Assembly (NCBI RefSeq): GCF_900111835.1
Contig: NZ_FOJP01000021.1
Location: forward strand, 1-64,000
Length of the DNA stretch: 64,000 nt
DNA from: Metapseudomonas otitidis
GTDB lineage: Bacteria > Pseudomonadota > Gammaproteobacteria > Pseudomonadales > Pseudomonadaceae
Direction: 5' to 3'
The notes beneath the pieces are model-generated. The model made no database searches. It worked only from the letters and a program-made list of their open reading frames with translations, and was not told the origin of the DNA. This document shows positions 37,339-45,328 of the stretch, one piece after another. Position numbers and translations under genes: made by a program. The first letter of the stretch is position 1. Every line of letters begins with the position of its first letter.

Positions 37339-38472
37339 TCAGCCCTCCAGTGCGGCAGCGGCCCGCTCGCGCACGGCCTGGGCCAGGCCGGCGAGGCTGC
37401 TGGCCGGGGTGCCCTTGTCGGCGGGCCAGCGGCCGGTGAGGTCGAGGCTCAGCCACTGGTCCTCGGGGCTGGCGTAGACGGCGGCGAGCTTGGCCTCGTA
37501 GGTGGCCAGGCGCTCGACGGACTGCTCGGTGAGGGCCTGGTCCTGGCGCGGTGCCACGGGCTTCTCGAAGGCGTTGGCGAGGCTCAGCGGGGTGGCGTGG
37601 CGCAGGCTGACGCCGATGAAATCCGGAGCGTTGTGGGCGGCGAAGCTGTTCTGCTTGCCGCTGGGGATGGCCAGCGCCAGGGCGCGGACGAAGGCTTCGA
37701 CGGCGGCCAGGGTCAGCTCGCGGTCGCCCTGCAGGTTGTCCAGCAGCTTGTGCAGGTCGAGCACGGCGTAGCGGTAGAGGGTGGCGGAGTTGAACTCCAC
37801 CTGGCCGATCATGCCAGCGCCGGTCTCGTCCTCGTCGCCCTTGTCGTCCACGGCGGTGAAGTAGTCGAACTCGCGCTCGACGCGGTGGGTGCTGATGGCG
37901 TGTGCGACCTGGCAGGCGGCGTACTGGTTGGCCGCCGGCAGGTCGGCGAGCATGCGCCCGAACAGCGCCACGTCCACGGCCTTGCCACCGTCGAGCAGGG
38001 CCTTGGCCTGCTTCACCAGCTCGGCGGGCAGGCTGGCCTTGGCGTCCTTCTTGCTCTTCTTGTCGCCGCCGACCGGCAGTTCGTCCCAATGCTGTTCGAT
38101 GAGCTGGGCGAAGGCGGCCACTTCGCCCTCGCCGAGAAACAGCAGGTACTCGGTCTTGCCGTTGTCCTTGAGCTTGAGGCCGGCGGCACCCAGGGCGGCC
38201 TCGACCTTGCCCTCGGCCTGTTCGGCGTCACGCCCGGCCAGGCGCTCCAGCAGCAGGGCCTTGAGCTTCTGGGTGCGGATGCCGCGATGGGCCTCGGGCA
38301 GCAGCTCGTGCTGGCTGGCGGCCAGGCGGATGGCGCGCTTGAAGCACTGGCTGCTGACCCGCGCGCGGCGCTGGCCGCCGAAGATCGCGTCCTTGGGGGC
38401 GCCGGTGTCGTCACGGTTGAGGTTGGAGGGGGCGAAGTTCTGGATCAGGTGGAATTCGAGGAACAGGCTCAT
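37339..38472 (-). CDS. cas7e: Cascade backbone subunit Cas7e (CasC)
   Basis: 377 residues. Six copies of this RRM-like protein form the backbone of Cascade along the spacer. FLEFHLIQNFAPSNLNRDDTGAPKDAIFGGQRRARVSSQCFKRAIRLA is a clear CasC start (the glycine-rich GGQRRARVSSQ loop binds crRNA), and EDETGAGMIGQVEFNSATLYRYAVLDLHKLLDNLQGD plus SGKQNSFAAHNAPDFIGVSLRHATPLSLANAFEKPV are typical. It begins 14 bp after the cse2 stop on the same strand. Confidence 0.97.
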   Translation of the reverse strand: MSLFLEFHLIQNFAPSNLNRDDTGAPKDAIFGGQRRARVSSQCFKRAIRLAASQHELLPEAHRGIRTQKLKALLLERLAGRDAEQAEGKVEAALGAAGLKLKDNGKTEYLLFLGEGEVAAFAQLIEQHWDELPVGGDKKSKKDAKASLPAELVKQAKALLDGGKAVDVALFGRMLADLPAANQYAACQVAHAISTHRVEREFDYFTAVDDKGDEDETGAGMIGQVEFNSATLYRYAVLDLHKLLDNLQGDRELTLAAVEAFVRALALAIPSGKQNSFAAHNAPDFIGVSLRHATPLSLANAFEKPVAPRQDQALTEQSVERLATYEAKLAAVYASPEDQWLSLDLTGRWPADKGTPASSLAGLAQAVRERAAAALEG

Positions 38473-38486
38473 GAACGGGTCATCCT

Positions 38487-39026
38487 TTACGCGGTTTCAA
38501 GGGGGGCGTCGGGGGTGGGCTGGGCAGCCCGGTAGAAGTCGCGGGCCCAGTCCTGGCGGATCTTTTCTCGGCGCTCGACGTTCTCGCCAATCCAGGTCGT
38601 CAGGTCTCTCAGCAGTTGGCCGAAGTCCAGCCCGATGTCATGGGTAGAGATCAAGCTGACGGCTTGCCTTAGGTAGTCGGAAATGTTTTCGGAATCAGCC
38701 TCCAGAAGAGCAATAAACCGACTTTCAATGCCTTTTGGCTCACTCAGCACGCTCCGGAGCCGATACACCTCGCCGAATGCACTCGCAAAGCTCGTTGAGG
38801 ACTGTTTGGGGTGGCGAGCAAAGAGCCCTGCCACGACATAAAGCGCCAAGCGCCAGGCACTGCGCTCGTGGGTATTACCCGCAAAAGGCTCGACGTAGGG
38901 GTAAGCACGTGGGTAACAGCCCGGCGCAAAAGCCAGGCTGTGACGCAATACGGCTAAGGCACCACGCCGGTTAGGTTCGGCAAGTGTTTTCAAGTACGTG
39001 ATGTATTGGTCCGCTCGATCACTCAT
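38487..39026 (-). CDS. cse2: Cascade small subunit Cse2 (CasB, Cas11)
   Basis: 179 residues from the ATG at 39026 (MSDRADQYITYLKTLAEPNRRGALAVLRHSLAFAPGCYPRAYPYVEPFAG). An upstream in-frame ATG at 39050 would overlap cse1 more. The protein is all helical; ERSAWRLALYVVAGLFARHPK and LDFGQLLRDLTTWIGENVERREKIRQDWARDFYRA match the CasB family, which makes the inner strand of Cascade that stabilises target DNA. Its first 360 coding bases are distinctly poorer in G and C than the genes around it (see findings). Overlap with cse1 is 8 bp. Confidence 0.93.
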   Translation of the reverse strand: MSDRADQYITYLKTLAEPNRRGALAVLRHSLAFAPGCYPRAYPYVEPFAGNTHERSAWRLALYVVAGLFARHPKQSSTSFASAFGEVYRLRSVLSEPKGIESRFIALLEADSENISDYLRQAVSLISTHDIGLDFGQLLRDLTTWIGENVERREKIRQDWARDFYRAAQPTPDAPLETA

Positions 39027-40578
39027 GTACGGCCTCCTTGTCGGTTGCAACGGGTTCGGGGCGGGGCGCCTGGGTGTTCAACAGGGCGCGAAAGCGTGGC
39101 CAGTAGCGGGCATCGGCCCGCACCGCGCGGGGGGACCGGCCAAGGCCGGCCAACTGGTGGTCCCAGGCGCACTCGGCGGCCCGGCGGCAGGTGCTCATCC
39201 ATTCGGCGTGGGCCTGCTCCAGGCGCCCCGCATCCAGCCCGGCCAGCAGCGGCGCCAGGCCGCGCTCGGCGGTGGCGAAGTAGCTGGTGGCCAGCGGGCC
39301 GCTTTCCACCAGGCTTCTGGCGCGGGCGCGGGTGTCCTTGCTGGCGGGGTCCGGCAGGGTGTCGGCCAGCAGGCCGGTGGCCAGGCGCTTGAGGTCGAAG
39401 AACAGGGTTTCGGCAGCAGCCACGGCGTCCCGCAGCACCTGCGTCTTCTGCGGCTCCAGCAGCAGGCGACCGGGCAGCACCAGTTGCTCCATGCGCCAAC
39501 GCAGCAGCTTGGCCTGGTCACTGGCGAGGCCGGCCACCAGCAAGGGCTGGTGGGGCGGATCGAACGGGTTCATTTCGGCGTGCAGGCTGACGGCGTACTG
39601 CATGACGGCGGCGGCGCGGCTGGTACCCCCCGCCTCTGGCAGCAGGGCCGGCAGATCGCGCCAGAGGGCGCGCCCGTCACCGAAGGTGAGGCGCACCGGG
39701 CCCGCGCTGCCCTCGCGGAAGCTGGCCATGGGGTCGGGGGCGTTGGGGTCTTCGCCCAGGGCCAGCCCGGCGGCGAAATGCAACCAGCGGATGCCGCCCT
39801 CGGCCTCGCGGCACAGCAGCACGGCCCGGCTCAGGCGGGTGTAGCGGTCGTTGGGCCCGCTGGCCAGCACCGGCTCGCCGCGCAATGCGGCGATGCTCGG
39901 CGGTTCGCGCTCCCAGCTCGGCAGGTCGGGCTCGTCCCCTTCCCTGGAGGCAGGGTGCAGGGCCAGGCAGAGGCTCTGGGCCAGAGTCGGCCCGACGGGA
40001 ATCAGCGCAGCGGTGTTGACCAGGGCGCCGGCCTTGTCGGCATCGCGCAGCAACTTCACCAGCCCGCCCGGGGTGAATTGCAGGAATCCGAGCAGGGTCG
40101 ACAGGGCCTGGGCCGGGCTGATCGCCTGTGGGGCGCTGTCCAGGGCGTGGTCGAACACCACCGGGGTGTTGCCGCTGCTGCTGGCCAGGGCGATCTGCGT
40201 CCAGGGCTTGCGCTTGTCACGGGTTTCCTCGGCCTGGGCCAGGGCCGCCACCTGCATGAAGGGGTACTGCGGGTGGAACAGCCAGAACCGCTCGCGCCAC
40301 TGCTCCAGGTAGGCGCGGATCGACTCCAGGGGCAGGCCCTCGCGGTACCAGAGGGCCCGCTCGCCGGTGCTCCAGGCCCCTTGGGCCGCCAGCGCGCGGT
40401 GGGTGATGGCCAGCAGCAGGCGGTACTGCGCCACCAGGTTGGGCGGCGCGGTGTCGGCCAGGGCGACGATCTCGCCACTGCGGGCGAAGACCTCCAGCAA
40501 CCCCAGCGCCAGCACCCGGCCATCGGCCAGGCGCACGGGTAGCCAGGGTTCGTCCAGCAGGCAGTAGTCCTTGCTCAT
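39019..40578 (-). CDS. cse1: Cascade large subunit Cse1 (CasA, Cas8e)
   Basis: 519 residues. YCLLDEPWLPVRLADGRVLALGLLEVFARSGEIVALADTAPPNLVAQYRLLLAITHRAL is the usual beginning of CasA; WREGLPLESIRAYLEQWRERFWLFHPQYPFMQVA and TQIALASSSGNTPVVFDHALDSAPQAISPAQALSTLLGFLQFTPGGL are also conserved. Cas8e recognises the PAM and recruits Cas3 in the cell. It overlaps cas3 by 4 bp (ATGA) and cse2 by 8 bp. Confidence 0.96.
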   Translation of the reverse strand: MSKDYCLLDEPWLPVRLADGRVLALGLLEVFARSGEIVALADTAPPNLVAQYRLLLAITHRALAAQGAWSTGERALWYREGLPLESIRAYLEQWRERFWLFHPQYPFMQVAALAQAEETRDKRKPWTQIALASSSGNTPVVFDHALDSAPQAISPAQALSTLLGFLQFTPGGLVKLLRDADKAGALVNTAALIPVGPTLAQSLCLALHPASREGDEPDLPSWEREPPSIAALRGEPVLASGPNDRYTRLSRAVLLCREAEGGIRWLHFAAGLALGEDPNAPDPMASFREGSAGPVRLTFGDGRALWRDLPALLPEAGGTSRAAAVMQYAVSLHAEMNPFDPPHQPLLVAGLASDQAKLLRWRMEQLVLPGRLLLEPQKTQVLRDAVAAAETLFFDLKRLATGLLADTLPDPASKDTRARARSLVESGPLATSYFATAERGLAPLLAGLDAGRLEQAHAEWMSTCRRAAECAWDHQLAGLGRSPRAVRADARYWPRFRALLNTQAPRPEPVATDKEAVHE

Positions 40579-43262
40579 GGGTGCTCCTTGTTGGGGGCTT
40601 CGGTGGGCTCGTAGACCAGCCCGAGTTCGTCATCCAGCCGCAGGTGCAGCCCCGCCTCGGCATAACGCCCGGCCTGCAGGGGCAGCGGGTAGGCGTTGCG
40701 CAACAGCGGGTGCTGGAAGGCGGGGGGGTGTTCGACCTTGAGGCGCTTGACCAGGGCAGTACGGGACACCTTGAGCTGGCGCGCGCACAAGCGTCGGGCC
40801 AAGGCATCCGGCACCAGGCCGGCGGGGTCGAAGGCGGGTTCGCCCAGGCTCGGGCGCCAGCCTTCGGCGGTCACTTCCAGCGGGATCAGGGTGATGGATT
40901 CGCGCCCCAGGCGGGTCTTGTTCTCCCAGCCGGTGCCCTCGCCTTCTTCATGCCCCCTGGGCTTGTTGGCGTAAGCCTCATCCAAAGGGTCGCGCGGGTC
41001 GATGGCGATGTTCTGCGCCTCCTGGCGCTCCTTCTTCAGCCGGGCCAGGTATTCGCCGTAGCGCTCGATCTCGATCTGCGCCTGGATCGCCTCTTCAAGA
41101 TCGTCGGGCAGGGGCTCGTCACCGTAGACGGCCTGCACCAGGCGGTCGATATCACCGGGGAGCTGGAGTTGCGCCTCATCCCGCAGCAAGGCCCAGGTGC
41201 GCAGGAGGATGTAGGGGTCGTAGACGTAGCCCCAGGCGGTGTCCTTGAGGTCCGGCGGGGCCTCGCGCCCCAGCCCGGCGACGTGCAGCCGGGCCTGCTG
41301 GTGGCGCTCGGGGCGAGCGCTTCGGACGTGCCGGTGCAGGCGGCCGGCGCGTTGCAGCAGCAGGTCCACCGGGGCCAGGTCGCTGAGCATGAAGTCGAAA
41401 TCAATGTCGAGGGATTGTTCGGCCACCTGGGTGGCCACCAGCAGCGCCCGCGCCGGTCGCTCGCCCGTGGTGCCGAAGGCCGCCAGCACCTCGCGCTCGC
41501 GCTGGGTGCGCTGGTCGGCAGGGAAGCGCGCGTGGAACAGCAGCAGGGTGGCCGATTCCCCCAGTTGCTCGCGCAGGTGGCGGTAGAGCTGCTGCGCCCG
41601 CTCCACGGTGTTGACGATCAGCGCGCCACAGCCGCCGCCCGCCAGCAGGTCGAGAGTGGCTTCGGCCAGGGCCTCCAGGCTTTCCCCCAGAGCGGCGAGC
41701 TGGATGGGGGCCTGGTCGCGGGCCTCGAAGGATGCGCCCTGCACCTGGCCGCCTGTCGCCAGCAGCAGGCGCGGGTAGGCCTGCTCGGGAATGCTCGCGG
41801 CGTCCACCGCCCAGGCCCGCAACAGCTCTCTGCGCCGGGCGGCGGGCAGGGTGGCACTCATCAGCACCACCGAGCAGCCCATGGCCTTGAGCCAGCGCAG
41901 CAGGACGACGATCAGACCGTTGGTGTAGGCGTCGTAGGCGTGCACCTCGTCCAGCACCACCACCCGGTTGGCCAGGCCCCAGAGACGGACGAAGTGGTGC
42001 TTGACGTTGAGCACGCCGAACAGCGCCTGGTCGACGGTGCCGACGCCGTAGGGCGAGAGCAGCGGGCGTCGGCGCTGGGCGAACCAGGCGGAGGCGGCGA
42101 GGCTTTCCTGCGGGTCTTCGGCGATGCCGCGCAGGCGCTGGATGTCGTCGTTCAGGGCGGCGCCGCCATGCACCAGTTGCAGGTCCAGCGGGCCCTGGCG
42201 GAAGGCCTCGAGAAAGGTCTCGGCGCGCTGGAACAGGGCATTGCCGGTGGCCTGGGTGGGCAGGGCGACGTAGAGCCCACGGTGCTGGTTGGCGGTCTGC
42301 AGGCGCAGGTGGGCAAGGAAGGCGAGCTCGGTCTTGCCCTCGCCCATGGGCGCCTCCACCAGCAGCAGGGCGGGCTCGTTCACCCCGTGCAGCAAGCGGT
42401 CACCGGCCCGCTGCAGGGGGCGCGCGTCGAGATCATCGCGGCCGACGATGCGGCGCAGGGCGGCATCGGTATCCAGCTCTTCGGAGACAAGGCAGCGGTA
42501 CGGCTGCCAGCCGATCCGTGCAAGGGCGGTACGGGCGCGCTCACCGGCATCGGCGTAGTAGGCGTCGAGGTCATCGAAGCCGCGCTGGCCCAGGCTGAAC
42601 CACTCGGGGTTGGAGGCAATCCAGTCGGCGGCGCTGGTGAGCCCGGCCAGCCAGTTGATGGCAGCCAGGGGCAGGCGCTCGGCGCTGGGCTGCCCCTGGG
42701 GGGCGAGCAGGTGCCAGAAGGCGCCGAACACTTCACCCCGAGCGGCGGCCCAGGCGGGCGCTTCGGCCGGCGGGGTGCCGTTCTGCACCTCGGTGGGCTG
42801 GAAGTGGTAGCCATGGTGGGCGCTGACGGCCCGCACAACCTGCCTCAACCAGCCGGGCGAGGCCACGGCGAGGCGATGCAGGACGGGGCCCAGCAGGGCG
42901 GCGGTGGCGAGATCGTGGCGATCCACCCGCTGGGCCAGGGTGGTGAAGGCGAGGCCGTGGGCCTGGTCAGCCTGCATGCCTTCCGCCCACTTGGCCTGGA
43001 AGCCGGGAATGCCCTTGCCGAAGTCGTGCAACCCGGCCAGGGCGGCGATCCAGCGGGGGCAGGCGGCGGGGTCGAGACCGAAGGCCGTGGCGGCCCATTG
43101 GCGGGTGGACGGGGGCTCGATGGCCAGCAGGCGCTCGACCACGGCGGCCACATCCAGCAGGTGCGCCAGCAGGCCATGGCCGGTCGACTCGCCACTCTTG
43201 GCCCAGAGGCCACGGGCCGCTGCCGACAGGGCGGAAAATGCGACGGGGTGTTCGGTGTCCAT
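40575..43262 (-). CDS. cas3: CRISPR-associated helicase-nuclease Cas3, type I-E
   Basis: 895 residues, close to E. coli Cas3 (888). The HD nuclease domain comes first: His34 in LLAHLLDVAAVVERL and His79-Asp80 in LAGLHDFGKGIPGFQ. A DExH helicase follows: Walker A in EAPMGEGKTELAFLAHLRL, the DEVH box in VVLDEVHAYDAYTNG, SAT in VLMSATLPAARR and motif VI in LLLQRAGRLHRH. Cas3 unwinds and degrades the target DNA after Cascade binding. AAGGAGG precedes the ATG. It is the first gene of the operon. Large open frames on the opposite strand are shadows. Confidence 0.97.
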   Translation of the reverse strand: MDTEHPVAFSALSAAARGLWAKSGESTGHGLLAHLLDVAAVVERLLAIEPPSTRQWAATAFGLDPAACPRWIAALAGLHDFGKGIPGFQAKWAEGMQADQAHGLAFTTLAQRVDRHDLATAALLGPVLHRLAVASPGWLRQVVRAVSAHHGYHFQPTEVQNGTPPAEAPAWAAARGEVFGAFWHLLAPQGQPSAERLPLAAINWLAGLTSAADWIASNPEWFSLGQRGFDDLDAYYADAGERARTALARIGWQPYRCLVSEELDTDAALRRIVGRDDLDARPLQRAGDRLLHGVNEPALLLVEAPMGEGKTELAFLAHLRLQTANQHRGLYVALPTQATGNALFQRAETFLEAFRQGPLDLQLVHGGAALNDDIQRLRGIAEDPQESLAASAWFAQRRRPLLSPYGVGTVDQALFGVLNVKHHFVRLWGLANRVVVLDEVHAYDAYTNGLIVVLLRWLKAMGCSVVLMSATLPAARRRELLRAWAVDAASIPEQAYPRLLLATGGQVQGASFEARDQAPIQLAALGESLEALAEATLDLLAGGGCGALIVNTVERAQQLYRHLREQLGESATLLLFHARFPADQRTQREREVLAAFGTTGERPARALLVATQVAEQSLDIDFDFMLSDLAPVDLLLQRAGRLHRHVRSARPERHQQARLHVAGLGREAPPDLKDTAWGYVYDPYILLRTWALLRDEAQLQLPGDIDRLVQAVYGDEPLPDDLEEAIQAQIEIERYGEYLARLKKERQEAQNIAIDPRDPLDEAYANKPRGHEEGEGTGWENKTRLGRESITLIPLEVTAEGWRPSLGEPAFDPAGLVPDALARRLCARQLKVSRTALVKRLKVEHPPAFQHPLLRNAYPLPLQAGRYAEAGLHLRLDDELGLVYEPTEAPNKEHP

Positions 43263-43289
43263 CCAGCCTCCTTGCTTGGCGACCCGGCG

Positions 43290-43319
43290 ACGTTACTGCA
43301 GCACCGCCGCCGCTTCCAA
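43290..43319 (-). promoter_or_regulatory. Candidate promoter of the cas operon
   Basis: On the minus strand TTGGAA (43314-43319) and TAACGT (43290-43295) are 18 bp apart and 28 bp before the cas3 ATG. Both boxes are imperfect, so the call is tentative. The region is shared with a plus-strand promoter-like sequence at 43345-43373. Confidence 0.3.
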
Positions 43320-43344
43320 GGAGTTTCCACCCGGCTGCGACGCA

Positions 43345-43373
43345 TTGACCCCCTCCCCGCCCCCGCATAGACT
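43345..43373 (+). promoter_or_regulatory. Candidate promoter of the MFS transporter unit
   Basis: TTGACC (43345-43350) and TAGACT (43368-43373) are spaced by 17 bp. Transcription would start near 43380 and give a leader of about 290 nt before the MFS gene, containing the short frame 43408-43551. The gap 43263-43669 contains nothing else that I recognise. Confidence 0.4.
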
Positions 43374-43407
43374 GCGCGCCCCGCGTTATCCACCGAAGAC
43401 CGCTGCG

Positions 43408-43551
43408 ATGTTCACGCCCCTGCACCCGGCCCTTGTTGCCCAGCCCGACCCGGCGCTGGCGGCCAATGCCTGGCCGCGTGATGCCCTGCTGAAGCGTCGC
43501 CGCAGCGTGCTGTTCGCCTTCACCTTCTCGCCTCCCACCCTTCCCGCCTGA
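43408..43551 (+). CDS. Possible 47-residue peptide upstream of the MFS gene
   Basis: MFTPLHPALVAQPDPALAANAWPRDALLKRRRSVLFAFTFSPPTLPA. It starts about 28 bases after the predicted transcription start and stops 118 bases before the MFS start. The ribosome-binding site is weak. I know no homologue. It could be a small protein, an upstream leader frame influencing the transporter, or chance; the basic-then-hydrophobic end (KRRRSVLFAFTF) is its only notable feature. Confidence 0.35.
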   Translation: MFTPLHPALVAQPDPALAANAWPRDALLKRRRSVLFAFTFSPPTLPA

Positions 43552-43669
43552 GCCCTGCGCTGTCGCGCGGCGTTCCCTTCGTTCATTCCTGGCATGCGTC
43601 CGTGCGCGTGTCGTTCTGCCATTGATCCATGGCCAGGCCCGGGCCGGTTACCTGCGGGCGGGAGTCGAA

Positions 43670-44821
43670 ATGAACCATCGTGTGTTGCTGCTGGTGCTGA
43701 TCTTCGCCGTGTCGGTGGTCGGGCTGAGCATGGGGGCGACGCTGCCCCTGGTGTCGCTGCGGCTGATGGAGGCCGGTGCGTCGAGCCTGGAGATCGGGGT
43801 GCTGAGTGCGATGCCGGCGGCGGGGATGATCCTGGCCGCCTTTCTGGTGGCACCGCTGTGCCGGCGCCTGTCGGGGCGTGGGTTGTACCTCGGTTGCTTC
43901 GTGCTCTGCGCCCTGGCGGTGGCGGCGCTGGAGCTGCCGGCCTCCACGCCCCTGCTGGTGGCGGCGCGGCTGCTGCTGGGGGTGGCGATGGGGGTGGTGG
44001 TGATCCTCGGGGAATCCTGGGTCAACGTGCTGTGCGACGAGGCCAGGCGGGGCCAGGTGGTGGCCTTCTACGCCGCCTGCTTCACCGGCTGCCAGTTGGG
44101 CGGACCGGCGCTGATCGGTCTGCTCGGGGCACAGAGCCCCTGGCTGGTGGCGCTGGTGGTGCTGGCCAACCTGCTGGCCCTGGCGGCGGTGGCCCGGGGG
44201 CTGCCGGGCGGCTGGGGCCAGGCCGCCGAGGATGAGGTGCGCACCTTCTCGCTGGCAGGCTTCCTGCGGGTGGCGCCGGCGCTGTGCACGGGGGTGCTGT
44301 TCTTCGCCTTCTTCGATGCGGTGGTGCTGTCGCTGTTCCCGGTCTACGCCAGTGCCCATGGCTATGCGGTGGGCATCGCGGCGCTGATGGTGACGGTGAT
44401 CCTGGCCGGCGACATGGTCTGCCAGGTGCCGCTGGGCTGGCTGTCGGACCGCACCGAGCGCGGCCGCCTGCACCTGGTCTGCGGGGTGGCGGCGCTGGGC
44501 ATCGGCATGGCGCTGCCCTGGCTGATCACCCGGCCCACGCTGCTGTGGCCGGCGCTGGTGTTGCTGGGGGCGGTGGCGGGGGGCGTCTACACCCTGGCGC
44601 TGGTGCGCATCGGCGAGCGCTTCAGCGGGCAGGATCTGGTCACCGCCAACGCTTGCGTGGGCATGTTGTGGGGCATCGGCAGCCTGGTGGGGCCGCTGCT
44701 GAGCGGTGCGCTGATGGGCACCGGCCCCCACGGCCTGCCCCTGGCGCTGAGCCTGGCGGCGGCGCTGTTCGTGGCCACGGCGCTGACCGGCCAGCGCCGG
44801 CTGGCGGAGCGGGCGGCCTAG
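43670..44821 (+). CDS. MFS transporter, YcaD-like
   Basis: 383 residues from the ATG at 43670, with GGGAG 5 bases upstream; an upstream in-frame ATG at 43622 has no ribosome-binding site. Twelve hydrophobic helices can be read, starting MNHRVLLLVLIFAVSVVGLSMGATLPLVSLRLMEAG and including PLGWLSDRTERGRLHLVCGVAALGIGMALPW, the motif-A-like loop between halves. The pattern RLLLGVAMGVVVILGESWVNVLCDEARRGQVVAFYA suits the YcaD group. Substrate unknown. The gene lies between cas3 and array 2 and has no apparent link to CRISPR. Confidence 0.88.
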   Translation: MNHRVLLLVLIFAVSVVGLSMGATLPLVSLRLMEAGASSLEIGVLSAMPAAGMILAAFLVAPLCRRLSGRGLYLGCFVLCALAVAALELPASTPLLVAARLLLGVAMGVVVILGESWVNVLCDEARRGQVVAFYAACFTGCQLGGPALIGLLGAQSPWLVALVVLANLLALAAVARGLPGGWGQAAEDEVRTFSLAGFLRVAPALCTGVLFFAFFDAVVLSLFPVYASAHGYAVGIAALMVTVILAGDMVCQVPLGWLSDRTERGRLHLVCGVAALGIGMALPWLITRPTLLWPALVLLGAVAGGVYTLALVRIGERFSGQDLVTANACVGMLWGIGSLVGPLLSGALMGTGPHGLPLALSLAAALFVATALTGQRRLAERAA

Positions 44822-44911
44822 GGCCGGGGCGCGGCCGGGTGATGGGGTTCGCCAAGCTCACCCCATCCTACGCAGGCCCCGCAGTGGGGGCTGGCCATTC
44901 CGGTTTGGGGT

Positions 44912-45245
44912 GGGTTCGTCCCCACGCACGTGGGGAACACTCACCCTGCGCGCCGCAATCGAGGCCCTGGCGCGGTTCATCCCCTCACCCGTGGGGAACA
45001 CCGCTGCCTGTCACGCTCCAGCTTGGCCGGGAACGGTTCATCCCCACACCCGTGGGGAACACTGGAGCTCGATGCCACGGCGGGCGATAGCCGCCGGTTC
45101 ATCCCCACACCCGTGGGGAACACAGCTTCTTCAAACTCGCGTCCGGTATCCACGGCGGTTCATCCCCACACCCGTGGGGAACACGAGACCCTGCTGAAAG
45201 CCGTGCTGCAGAGCATCGGTTCATCCCCACACCCGTGGGGAACAC
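44912..45245 (-). CRISPR. Type I-E CRISPR array 2: 6 repeats, 5 spacers
   Basis: The same 29-bp repeat as in array 1 begins at 44912, 44973, 45034, 45095, 45156 and 45217, with five 32-bp spacers. The two repeats at the low-coordinate end are degenerate (the first has several changes, the second one), as at the old end of array 1, so orientation is also minus and the leader is at 45246 onward. There are no cas genes beside it; the operon at 34860-43262 must serve it. Transcription from the acyl-CoA dehydrogenase gene may run into it. Confidence 0.97.
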
Positions 45246-45300
45246 TCTTCCCGTAACCCGCTGATCCCAGAGGGAAAAGCCGGCAGCGGAAAATCTACCG
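45246..45300 (-). promoter_or_regulatory. CRISPR leader of array 2
   Basis: In transcript orientation GATCAGCGGGTTA (45254-45266) agrees with the IHF consensus at all but its first base and ends 8 nt before the first repeat. CGGTAGATTTTC occupies 45289-45300. Both are at the same distances as in the leader of array 1, while the sequences between them differ. Confidence 0.75.
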
Positions 45301-45312
45301 GCTGTTTTCCCT
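45271..45312 (-). terminator. Stem-loop after the acyl-CoA dehydrogenase gene, within leader 2
   Basis: AGGGAAAAGCCGG (45271-45283) and CCGGCTGTTTTCCCT (45298-45312) pair over 13 bp with a 2-nt bulge. It lies just after the dehydrogenase stop. The 3-prime arm in the minus transcript includes TTTT, but no T-run follows, so termination would be partial at best. The stem-loop overlaps the shared leader motif. Confidence 0.4.
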
Positions 45313-45328
45313 TGTTGCCAGGGTGGCG

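Noticed and set aside
40581-43370. A 929-codon open frame on the plus strand opposite cas3
   Set aside because: It is a mirror of the high-GC cas3 gene. cas3 has all HD and helicase motifs; the mirror has no recognisable domain.
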